Source: Waterburya agarophytonicola KI4 (lineage in GTDB: Bacteria; Cyanobacteriota; Cyanobacteriia; Cyanobacteriales; Xenococcaceae). Taken from it: 48,969 bases of DNA. The translations under genes were made by a program, and so were the position numbers. Location of the stretch: positions 1 to 48,969 of the forward strand of contig NZ_JADWDC010000035.1 in the NCBI RefSeq assembly GCF_020640915.1. Reading direction: 5' to 3'. Shown here one piece after another: positions 35,664 through 42,594 of the stretch; the stretch's first letter is position 1; every line of letters begins with the position of its first letter. The notes under the pieces were generated by a model that made no database searches, was not told where the DNA came from, and saw nothing but the letters and a program-made list of their open reading frames with translations.

Positions 35664-36551
35664 TTAATAACAGTTTGTAAAACTGCTCAACTCCAGTACA
35701 ATTTCATCAATTGCCTTAACTACGGAATAGCTAGATTGATTGCTTGACTGATTGGTAATAATGCTAAATACAACAGTGCCATATTCTGGATGGTCGATAT
35801 AGCCTGATAAAGCTCTCACTCCTCGGAGAGTACCCGTTTTAGCCCGAACAGTTCCTTCTGCGGTGGTGTGACGCAAACGATTTTTGAGCGTACCGCTGAT
35901 TCCAGCAACAGGAAGAGAAGCAAAAAAGACATCATTACCTTTGGCATGATACATGGCACGTAAAGTAGAAACTAAAGCTCTAGGAGTTGCCAAGTTGTTG
36001 CGAGATAATCCAGAACCATCTCTTAGACGATAGCCTTGAGAATCTATGCCTAAATTACTTAAAGCTTGTTGGACTGATTGAGAACCACCCAAGTATTTTA
36101 ATAAAACATTAGCGTAAGCGTTGTCACTTTGAAGATTGGTTACTTTAATCCAATCACTAATAGATGTAGAACGGATTTGTCCGTTGAGATCTAGCTTTTG
36201 TAACGCTGCTGCTGTTACCAAAAGCTTCATATTGGAAGCAGGAACCATATAAGAGTCTGGATTGAGACTATATATATTAGTTCCACCCAAAGACTGTACC
36301 AAAATTGCCCATTTTCCTTGATTTAGCTCGGGGCGTTGAATAATCTTGTTAATTGATGGTTCTATTCGATCCGAACAAATTCCCGAATCATGATTGCTCG
36401 GAATGGGAAAAGGAAGTTCTATGGTGTCTAAACTATTTCCTATCTTAATAGAACGATCGGCAAATACAGGAGAAGGAAAGAAGAAGCTACTAAAACTTAG
36501 ACAAGTAACCAAAAAACAAACACCCAGAGGCAAACCGCGTACAAATTTCAT
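35664..36551 (-). CDS. compact S13-type D-Ala-D-Ala carboxypeptidase/endopeptidase
   Basis: A penicillin-binding protein-type serine peptidase for peptidoglycan trimming, of 295 residues after choosing the ATG at 36551 (a TTG 21 bases further upstream is an alternative). It has a signal peptide ending around VFA-DR. Numbering from the TTG, catalytic motifs are SNMK (113-116), SDN (149-151) and KTG (245-247, in RAKTGTLRGVRALSGY). In DacB-type S13 enzymes the first two motifs are some 240 residues apart because large domains are inserted there; here only 32 residues separate them. The three motifs and the DGSGLSRNN region are intact, so activity is plausible, but it is much smaller than DacB. 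The start lies in a region with several non-coding signals. Confidence 0.85.
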   Translation of the reverse strand: MKFVRGLPLGVCFLVTCLSFSSFFFPSPVFADRSIKIGNSLDTIELPFPIPSNHDSGICSDRIEPSINKIIQRPELNQGKWAILVQSLGGTNIYSLNPDSYMVPASNMKLLVTAAALQKLDLNGQIRSTSISDWIKVTNLQSDNAYANVLLKYLGGSQSVQQALSNLGIDSQGYRLRDGSGLSRNNLATPRALVSTLRAMYHAKGNDVFFASLPVAGISGTLKNRLRHTTAEGTVRAKTGTLRGVRALSGYIDHPEYGTVVFSIITNQSSNQSSYSVVKAIDEIVLELSSFTNCY

Positions 36552-36688
36552 AAATTTAGCTATCAAGAACAATCAAATCGAAAAACTTTTGTTCAAGCCA
36601 TAGATTCAGATCTCAAAAAGTGTAGCGTGTTGCTCGACCTGACTAGTTACTTTTGAAAGTGGCAGATTTCTTTTCAAGGAGAAGACTA

Positions 36689-36754
36689 ATGGTTAAATCC
36701 GAAAAACTTTCCACCAAGGTTTTAATCGATAGTTTTATAGTTCGTCAAGTCTAA
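36689..36754 (+). CDS. possible 21-residue micro-ORF with strong ribosome binding site
   Basis: AAGGAG (36676-36681) sits 7 bases before ATG at 36689, an excellent Shine-Dalgarno in a genome that often lacks one. The 21-residue product has mixed charge and no membrane segment. No family is known. It lies in the otherwise empty stretch between the S13 peptidase and the 2OG-oxygenase-like gene. It may be a small protein, a regulatory leader, or the start of a decayed gene. Confidence 0.3.
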   Translation: MVKSEKLSTKVLIDSFIVRQV

Positions 36755-36792
36755 TTTAATTTATTTTTAGATTTGGTGTATGCACTATGAAC

Positions 36793-36811
36793 TATAATGA
36801 TAATTCTTGTC
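36793..36811. promoter_or_regulatory. possible Fur box
   Basis: The 19-base site starting TATAATGATAAT matches 15 of 19 positions of the classical Fur consensus, by hand alignment. It lies 271 bases before the Fe(II)-type oxygenase gene and 242 bases before the S13 peptidase start. AT-rich regions give such matches by chance, so this is weak. Confidence 0.3.
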
Positions 36812-36984
36812 ATTAGGTTTGATGACTTGTTTTGAATATTTGTTAAGAAAATTTCCTTAGACAGATCTCAATATAGTCTATTACTAACCATTTACAAAGT
36901 TTATGTAAACAGATTAAGGGGTAATTTAAAGAATACGTATATTTAATGCCTAAATTGAGATAAACGTACATATAAAGAATTATA

Positions 36985-37033
36985 TTTTCCTTTAAATCTA
37001 ATAAACTATTATTTTCTTAGATTTAAAGGAAAA
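36985..37033 (+). other. 17-bp perfect inverted repeat (long hairpin) upstream of oxygenase-like gene
   Basis: TTTTCCTTTAAATCTAA (36985-37001) and its exact complement (37017-37033) flank a 15-base loop. The right arm contains AAAGGA, directly before an ATG (37034) that opens a 7-codon frame ending TAA at 37055-37057. It could act as an RNA hairpin hiding a ribosome site, a terminator on the minus strand, or a binding site. The remaining intergenic sequence, from 36605, shows nothing else besides the micro-ORF and Fur-like site. Confidence 0.7.
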
Positions 37034-37081
37034 ATGAATAGCTTTAACTTATTATAAAAACATATTCTATTAGGTAATAGA

Positions 37082-38035
37082 ATGATTATTGATATGGTTA
37101 TGAAAATATCAGCTAATAATTTATCTTATATTGCTCAGAAAGTTAAAAATATTCCTCATAAGTTGAAACGAGAGTTTTATCGCATACCTCCATTTCAAGC
37201 AATTAAAGAGCATGTTTATCAAAAAGCACTTGATAATCATGCTCAGTTTTTGCCCGAACTTGATCGTCTAGGAGAGTCGATTCTGAAGATTCTGCGTCAG
37301 GAGGGAACTTGTGTCATTCCGATAGAGGAATTGCAATTTCCTTCGACAGATATGATGATGAGTACTACTTTTTCTTTGGCAGAAAAATTAAAAACTTCTT
37401 CTGCCGAACAAAATACGAGTAATATTTGTGAAGTAGGCTCTAGTCCAGAAGATTTAAGAGAATTTATCGAGATGTTACTATGGGCATTAGAACCAAAACT
37501 GCTTAATATCATCGAAAATTATATTGGTCTACCAATTTTGTATCAAGGATTTGCAATGCGAAAAAGTGTTGCAGACGGTCAATATTCTGGGGTCAGAAGA
37601 TGGCATATAGATTGGGAAGATCGCCGTATTATTAAAATAATTATCTATTTGAACGATGTAGTACCAGGAGGAGGTCCTTATAACTATATTTCTCGCACAA
37701 TTACTCAAGAAGCGATCAAGAAACTAAATTACTATAATCTGGGATATATATCTGACGAGGAAATGGCGCAAGCAATACCTAGATCGGATTGGATTTCTTG
37801 TTTGGCGTCAAAAGGAAGCGTCGTAATTAGCGATACTAGTAGCGTTTTTCATCGCGCCCAACCTCCAACTCTTTACGAGCGTTATTCTATTACTTTTTGC
37901 TACACATCTGCTATGCCTCAAGTGATTTGGAATGCTAGAAAAATTTCTCCAGAACAATGGGAATTCATTGATCGCAATACAAACCAAAGACAGAAAAATT
38001 GTTTGCACAAAAAACGTTTAGCTGAGTTTATTTAA
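37082..38035 (+). CDS. phytanoyl-CoA dioxygenase-like Fe(II)/2-oxoglutarate oxygenase
   Basis: A 317-residue protein. The pattern H175-x-D177 in RRWHIDWED, the strand KIIIYLNDVVPGGGPYNYI, and H257 with R267 in SVFHRAQPPTLYERYSITF form the iron-binding facial triad and 2-oxoglutarate arginine of the cupin-fold oxygenases, closest to the phytanoyl-CoA dioxygenase type. The N-terminal 100 residues are helical and unlike known domains. The substrate is unknown, since this family oxidises many small molecules. It is preceded by a long inverted repeat and a weak Fur-like site, and followed by the RND adaptor gene 38 bases later, so the two might be co-transcribed. Confidence 0.72.
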   Translation: MIIDMVMKISANNLSYIAQKVKNIPHKLKREFYRIPPFQAIKEHVYQKALDNHAQFLPELDRLGESILKILRQEGTCVIPIEELQFPSTDMMMSTTFSLAEKLKTSSAEQNTSNICEVGSSPEDLREFIEMLLWALEPKLLNIIENYIGLPILYQGFAMRKSVADGQYSGVRRWHIDWEDRRIIKIIIYLNDVVPGGGPYNYISRTITQEAIKKLNYYNLGYISDEEMAQAIPRSDWISCLASKGSVVISDTSSVFHRAQPPTLYERYSITFCYTSAMPQVIWNARKISPEQWEFIDRNTNQRQKNCLHKKRLAEFI

Positions 38036-38073
38036 AGTTTTAGTTTTATGGTTAAAATGATATTTAAAAAAAA

Positions 38074-39369
38074 TTGTTAGTATATTATAAATTTGGCATT
38101 GGTTGGCTAATTTTTGCTTCTCTAATTTTTATTGGTTGCGATCGCGCAGTAGATCCTTCGGCGCGTCGCCAATCCCCGGATAATTTTCAGAAAATATCAA
38201 CAGGAGAATCAAATCCCACTAGTACATTTTCACCAGCAAAACTAATTAAGGTAGATGTAGAAACTGCTAGTTTGAGTTATTTATCCGAGCAAAAGCAATA
38301 TAAGGGAACAACTCAACCCCAAAAACAAGTATCTTGGCGATCGCAAACTGAAGGAACCCTATTAGAATTGTCAGTAGAAGTTGGAGATAGGGTTAGTCGG
38401 GGTCAAATAATTGGCAAACTAGACGATCGCATCTTGCAGACGGATGTCGCAGGAAAAACAGGGGAATTAATAGCTTTAGAGTCAGAATTGGCACAGGCAG
38501 GAATTCAAGTCAAAAATGCTCAAATTAAATTAGAAGAAACTGAAATTCAGCTACAGCAAGCTAAAAGCGAGGCTTTAAGATACCAAGATTTAGCAAAAAC
38601 AGGATTAATCGCACAACAACAAGCAGAATCATTCAAAACTGCTGCCAAAATAGCAGAAAAAGCTTTATTGACCGCCCGAGAAGCGGTTAAATTAGAAGAA
38701 CAAGCAGTGGAAATAGTTCGAGGCAGAATCACTACCCAACGTTCTGCGATCGCTGAATCCAAGCAACGCCAAGCCTACAGTCAGATAATTGCGCCAATCG
38801 ACGGTATTGCGATCGCAGTACCCAAAGATCCAGGTAGCTTAGTGCGCCCAGGAGAAGAAGTGATCACTATTGGTGATTTTAGTCAGATAAAAATAGTTGT
38901 ACCTTTATCAGAATTAGACTTGGGTCAAGTAAATGTGGGACAAAGAGTAAAAGTCAAGCTAGATGCCTTTGCAGATCGCCAGTTTTTCGGAAAAATCAAC
39001 CGTATTTCACCCACAACAAATCCTTTATCTCGTCAAATTCCCCTAGAAATATTGATAGACAACCCTAACAATTTACTCAAAGGAGGTTTACTGGCTAGAG
39101 TCAATTTTGCATCTACCACAGAGTCTCATGTCATTGTTCCTGAAAGGGCAATTATATCAGAGGGCGATCTCAATTATATTTTCACTGTGGCAAAACACAA
39201 CGGTGACAAGACAAGTAAAGTAACCAAACGTAGGGTAACTACAGGGGAGCGCGCGAATGGAAAAGTAGAAATTATTGCTGGGATATCACCAGGAGAAAGG
39301 TACGTGCTTCGCAGTAGTCAACCCCTAAAAGATCGAGATTTAGTCGGTTTGAGTATTCTTTCTCAATAA
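38074..39369 (+). CDS. RND/HlyD-type periplasmic adaptor lipoprotein
   Basis: A 431-residue membrane-fusion protein. The TTG start gives a signal peptide with the lipobox IGC (Cys22), so it is probably lipid-anchored. The biotinyl-lipoyl-like half motif GTLLELSVEVGDRVSRGQIIGKL is at about 93-115. A long alpha-helical hairpin with heptad Ala/Glu/Gln repeats follows (about 120-215). The second lipoyl half and the beta-barrel regions are SQIIAPIDGIAI and IDNPNNLLKGGLLARVNF. Adaptors normally pair with an RND or ABC pump and an outer-membrane channel; none is adjacent, so the partner is elsewhere or lost. Confidence 0.88.
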   Translation: MLVYYKFGIGWLIFASLIFIGCDRAVDPSARRQSPDNFQKISTGESNPTSTFSPAKLIKVDVETASLSYLSEQKQYKGTTQPQKQVSWRSQTEGTLLELSVEVGDRVSRGQIIGKLDDRILQTDVAGKTGELIALESELAQAGIQVKNAQIKLEETEIQLQQAKSEALRYQDLAKTGLIAQQQAESFKTAAKIAEKALLTAREAVKLEEQAVEIVRGRITTQRSAIAESKQRQAYSQIIAPIDGIAIAVPKDPGSLVRPGEEVITIGDFSQIKIVVPLSELDLGQVNVGQRVKVKLDAFADRQFFGKINRISPTTNPLSRQIPLEILIDNPNNLLKGGLLARVNFASTTESHVIVPERAIISEGDLNYIFTVAKHNGDKTSKVTKRRVTTGERANGKVEIIAGISPGERYVLRSSQPLKDRDLVGLSILSQ

Positions 39370-39485
39370 AGCTGACTAGTAGGCTGTTAGGATTTTTCAA
39401 TTCAATTCGATCTAAACCAATCAGATCGCTGTTAAATCAATCAAAGGAGCAAAGATCGAATCAAACTGAAGTTGAGAAATGGAGC

Positions 39486-40625
39486 TTAAACTAAGGCTGC
39501 TGCTGCTGCTTTTGTGCCAGATTTAGGCTCGAAATCGTGACCTAGTTCGGTTAAAGTAGCTTCTAGACAACCAATTGTCATGATTACATCGCGATCGCTA
39601 ATAAAGCCCAGATGACCAACACGGAATATTTTCCCCTTGAGATGATCTTGCCCCCCAGCCAAGGCAATATCATACTTCTGACGCATAGTAGTACGAATGG
39701 CTTCTGCGTCATCGGTACGAATGGCTGTTACCGCAGTACTAGCCGCATCATCGGGCGCAAACAAAGATAAACCCATGGCTGTAGCCGCAGCACGAGTAGC
39801 GTTAGTTAGGCGTTGATGGCGAGTAAAGATATTCTCCAATCCTTCTCTCTGCATCATTTGTAAGGCTGTTTGTAAGCCAAACATCAAATTTATGGGAGGA
39901 GTGAAGGGAGTGCTGTTTTTGGCATTAGCTTTCTTATATTTACCCAAGTCCATATAGAAGCGAGGAAACTTGCTAGTTTCGTAGGCTTTCCATGCTTTAT
40001 CGCTGACGGAAATAAAGCCCAAACCAGGAGGAATCATATAGCCTTTCTGCGAACCAGAAGCTACTACATCTAAGCCCCAATCATCAACGGGTACATTATA
40101 TGCACCCAAGCTAGTTACAGCATCAACAATAATCAAAGCTTCGCCATGAGCTTTAACATACTTATTAATCGTTTCCAGGTCGTTGAGTACCCCCGCAGAA
40201 GTCTCCGAATGGGTAATGACAACCGCTTTAATTTCTTTGTTAGTATCCGCTTCTAATGCGGTTTTAAATTCTTCTGGATCTAAGGGAGTACCCCAGTCAG
40301 AAGTAATACGTTCAGTTTGGATACCGAACACTTCACAAATTTGCGCCCAGCGATCGCCAAATTTGCCATTGACACCGACTAAAACGCGATCGCCAGGACT
40401 CAAGAAGTTAATCATTCCTGCTTCCATTGCCCCCGTACCTGATACGTTAAGGGAGAGTACTTCGTTCTTAGTCTGATGTAACCATTTCAAATTGTCATTG
40501 ATTTCGGCAATAATTTTGCTAAAGTCACCGCTACGGTGTCCGATGGGGTGAGTACCTAAAGCTTTTAATACCTTCTCTGGGACTGGAGTAGGCCCAGGAA
40601 TCATTAGCATATGCTTGTCTTCCAT
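39486..40625 (-). CDS. class V aminotransferase (alanine-glyoxylate/serine-pyruvate type)
   Basis: A 379-residue PLP enzyme. MLMIPGPTPVPEKVLKALGTHPIGHRSGDF is the family opening in pieces, with the PLP lysine at K194 in VVASGSQKGYMIPPG. Homologues in cyanobacteria were long annotated as a soluble hydrogenase small subunit, but the sequence is that of an alanine-glyoxylate or serine-glyoxylate aminotransferase, which would serve photorespiratory glyoxylate. The C-terminal KSGTKAAAAALV is Ala-rich and variable. The upstream promoter region is shared with the divergent peroxiredoxin gene. Confidence 0.85.
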   Translation of the reverse strand: MEDKHMLMIPGPTPVPEKVLKALGTHPIGHRSGDFSKIIAEINDNLKWLHQTKNEVLSLNVSGTGAMEAGMINFLSPGDRVLVGVNGKFGDRWAQICEVFGIQTERITSDWGTPLDPEEFKTALEADTNKEIKAVVITHSETSAGVLNDLETINKYVKAHGEALIIVDAVTSLGAYNVPVDDWGLDVVASGSQKGYMIPPGLGFISVSDKAWKAYETSKFPRFYMDLGKYKKANAKNSTPFTPPINLMFGLQTALQMMQREGLENIFTRHQRLTNATRAAATAMGLSLFAPDDAASTAVTAIRTDDAEAIRTTMRQKYDIALAGGQDHLKGKIFRVGHLGFISDRDVIMTIGCLEATLTELGHDFEPKSGTKAAAAALV

Positions 40626-40833
40626 GAAGTCGTCCTATATTGATGCTAGTCAAGTCGTTAATTTTATCTTATGGCAAACACAGATAATCATTTCCTAAAA
40701 AAATTAGTAGAAGTTAAATTTACTTAGTAATTCAAACTGTTATCAAGAACAATTAAGAGACGATCGAATCACAAGCATTTCGTGGGAAGATAAAAAACTG
40801 CAATTTTTAAGAAATTAATTCGAGGTTTTACCA

Positions 40834-41472
40834 ATGGCTCATCTTAGATTAGGTGACACTGCCCCTGATTTTACTCAAGATTCTAGTATGGGAGAAATTT
40901 CTTTCCATGAGTGGGCTGGAGATAGCTGGGTAGTCCTTTTCTCTCACCCTGCTGACTATACTCCTGTCTGCACTACTGAGTTGGGTGAAGTAGCCAAACT
41001 CAGAGCGGAATTTGATAAACGCAACGTTAAAACTATTGCATTGAGTATCGACGATGCAGATTCTCACAAAGGCTGGATTTGCGACATTGACGAAACTCAA
41101 GAAACAAAAGTTGACTATCCCATTTTGGCGGATGCAGATAACAAAGTTTCTGACCTTTATGACATGATTCATCCCAATGCGGATGCGAAAGTAACCGTGC
41201 GATCAGTATTTATTATTGACCCCAATAAGAAATTACGTTTAACTTTGACTTATCCCCCTAGCACTGGACGTAATTTCCCTGAAATCTTGCGCGTAATCGA
41301 TTCTTTGCAACTAACTGATAACTATTCCGTTGCAACTCCTGTTAACTGGAAAGATGGGGAAGATGTAGTTGTTTCTCCTGCTATTCCTACAGAAGAAGCT
41401 AAGAAAAAATTCCCTAAAGGTGTAGAAGAAATCAAACCCTACTTACGGATGACCCCCCAACCTAATAAGTAA
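40834..41472 (+). CDS. 1-Cys peroxiredoxin (Prx6-like)
   Basis: A 212-residue thiol peroxidase. The peroxidatic Cys46 lies in HPADYTPVCTTEL. The Prx6-typical C-terminal extension covers roughly 165-212 (PVNWKDGEDVVVSPAIP). No resolving cysteine is present in the usual 2-Cys position; the second Cys (83) is in WICDID. It reduces hydrogen and organic peroxides. It is divergent from the class V aminotransferase gene and followed by an interspersed palindromic repeat. Together with katG it is part of the peroxide defence of this organism. Confidence 0.93.
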   Translation: MAHLRLGDTAPDFTQDSSMGEISFHEWAGDSWVVLFSHPADYTPVCTTELGEVAKLRAEFDKRNVKTIALSIDDADSHKGWICDIDETQETKVDYPILADADNKVSDLYDMIHPNADAKVTVRSVFIIDPNKKLRLTLTYPPSTGRNFPEILRVIDSLQLTDNYSVATPVNWKDGEDVVVSPAIPTEEAKKKFPKGVEEIKPYLRMTPQPNK

Positions 41473-41480
41473 TTGATATC

Positions 41481-41508
41481 GTAGGGGCGAAGGACCATTC
41501 GCCCTTAC
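41481..41508. repeat. interspersed palindromic repeat after prx
   Basis: GTAGGGGCGAA (41481-41491) pairs with TTCGCCCTTAC (41498-41508) with one G-T wobble and a 6-base loop. Closely similar GTAGGGGCGA hairpins recur in many cyanobacterial genomes, so this is likely one member of a dispersed family. It may also act as a terminator between prx and mazG. Confidence 0.7.
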
Positions 41509-41540
41509 ATAATCTTCTGCTCAAACTATTCCCCAATTTT

Positions 41541-42359
41541 ATGACTTCTCATTCAGCAGCTAATCAGTCTATTCTTGATGCCTTAAAGCGTTTGATCGAA
41601 GTAGTTGCAAAATTGCGATCGCCTGATGGGGGATGCCCTTGGGATTTGGTACAAACCCCCGAAACTTTGATTCCTTATGTGATTGAAGAGGCTTATGAAG
41701 TAGTAGACGCTATCCAGTCTGGAGATAAAAATGCGATCGCCGAAGAGTTAGGAGATTTATTATTACAGGTGGTCTTGCAAACTCAGATTGCCAGTGAAGC
41801 TAATGATTTTACCCTGGAACAAGTCGCTACGGGCATTACTGAGAAATTGATTCGTCGTCATCCCCACGTATTTGGCGATGTTGAAGTAAATAGTGCAACA
41901 GAAGTAAATCAAAATTGGGAACAAATAAAAGCACAAGAAAAAGGAGAAACTCCCGAACAAGCTAAGTTACTTAGCCGTAAATTAAGACGTTACGCTCGTA
42001 GTTTACCCCCGTTAATGGCAGGAATGAAGATATCAAAAAAAGCTGCGGGGGCAGGTTTTGAATGGGAAAATGTAGAAGGGGTATGGGATAAGTTTGAGGA
42101 AGAATTGGGCGAGTTTAAGGAAGCCCTGGCAACAGAAAATAAAGCTCATCAGCAAGAAGAATTGGGGGATTTATTGTTTACCATCATTAATATTGCCCGT
42201 TGGTATGACTTGAATCCTTTCGATGGCTTACAGGGAACAAACAATCGTTTTATCGCACGTTTAGCCATGATGGAAAAGTTCGCAGATAAGCCTTTGAATG
42301 AATATGATATCAATGAGTTAGAGTCTCTTTGGCAACAGGCAAAGCAAAAACTGCATTAA
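41541..42359 (+). CDS. mazG: nucleoside triphosphate pyrophosphohydrolase MazG
   Basis: A 272-residue all-alpha NTP pyrophosphohydrolase. Two MazG domains are visible: the first with GGCPWDLVQTPETLIPYVIEE (about 30-50) and EELGDLLLQVV, the second with EEELGEFKEAL and EELGDLLFTIINIARW. These EExxE/ExxD clusters bind magnesium. It hydrolyses NTPs (including aberrant nucleotides) to NMP and pyrophosphate in the cytoplasm, as house-cleaning. It is 68 bases downstream of peroxiredoxin, separated by the palindromic repeat, so co-transcription is possible. Length is normal. Confidence 0.93.
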   Translation: MTSHSAANQSILDALKRLIEVVAKLRSPDGGCPWDLVQTPETLIPYVIEEAYEVVDAIQSGDKNAIAEELGDLLLQVVLQTQIASEANDFTLEQVATGITEKLIRRHPHVFGDVEVNSATEVNQNWEQIKAQEKGETPEQAKLLSRKLRRYARSLPPLMAGMKISKKAAGAGFEWENVEGVWDKFEEELGEFKEALATENKAHQQEELGDLLFTIINIARWYDLNPFDGLQGTNNRFIARLAMMEKFADKPLNEYDINELESLWQQAKQKLH

Positions 42360-42386
42360 ACATAGCTGCTATTAGATATAGCGGAC

Positions 42387-42515
42387 ATGGACGATCTTGT
42401 GGCGATCGCTCTGATGTCATTGCTGTTTGTAACGAGCGCAATTTTAGTCTCTGCCCTCACCTGTATTGTTTCTCCTTTGCTGTTACTTCCTTTACTACAT
42501 CAAACAGTTAGCTAG
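42387..42515 (+). CDS. 42-residue single-pass membrane peptide
   Basis: An ATG at 42387 opens a 43-codon frame ending TAG. The product starts MDDLVAIALMSLLFV and continues TSAILVSALTC and IVSPLLLLPLLH, ending QTVS. It is essentially a short acidic N-terminus followed by one or two hydrophobic helices. The HIP1 octamer falls in codons 6-8. It occupies most of the gap between mazG and the P-type ATPase, in a different frame from a Ser/Cys-rich shadow frame. I compared it mentally with PsbX, PsbM, Psb30, PetL, PetM, PetN, PsaI and PsaM and it matches none. It may be a new small membrane protein, possibly acting with the ATPase downstream, as phospholamban-like peptides do elsewhere; that is speculation. 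Confidence 0.45.
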   Translation: MDDLVAIALMSLLFVTSAILVSALTCIVSPLLLLPLLHQTVS

Positions 42516-42594
42516 AATGTCTGCAAATCAGTCTTCATTTTATTAGTCTTAACTAATTATTTGGTTTCTGAAGTGTTCAAAACTGTTCTAAGCT

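Noticed and set aside
42329-42511. 60-residue frame overlapping the mazG end
   Set aside because: It is Ser/Cys-rich without domain character, and the other frame (42387-42515) gives a far more protein-like membrane helix.
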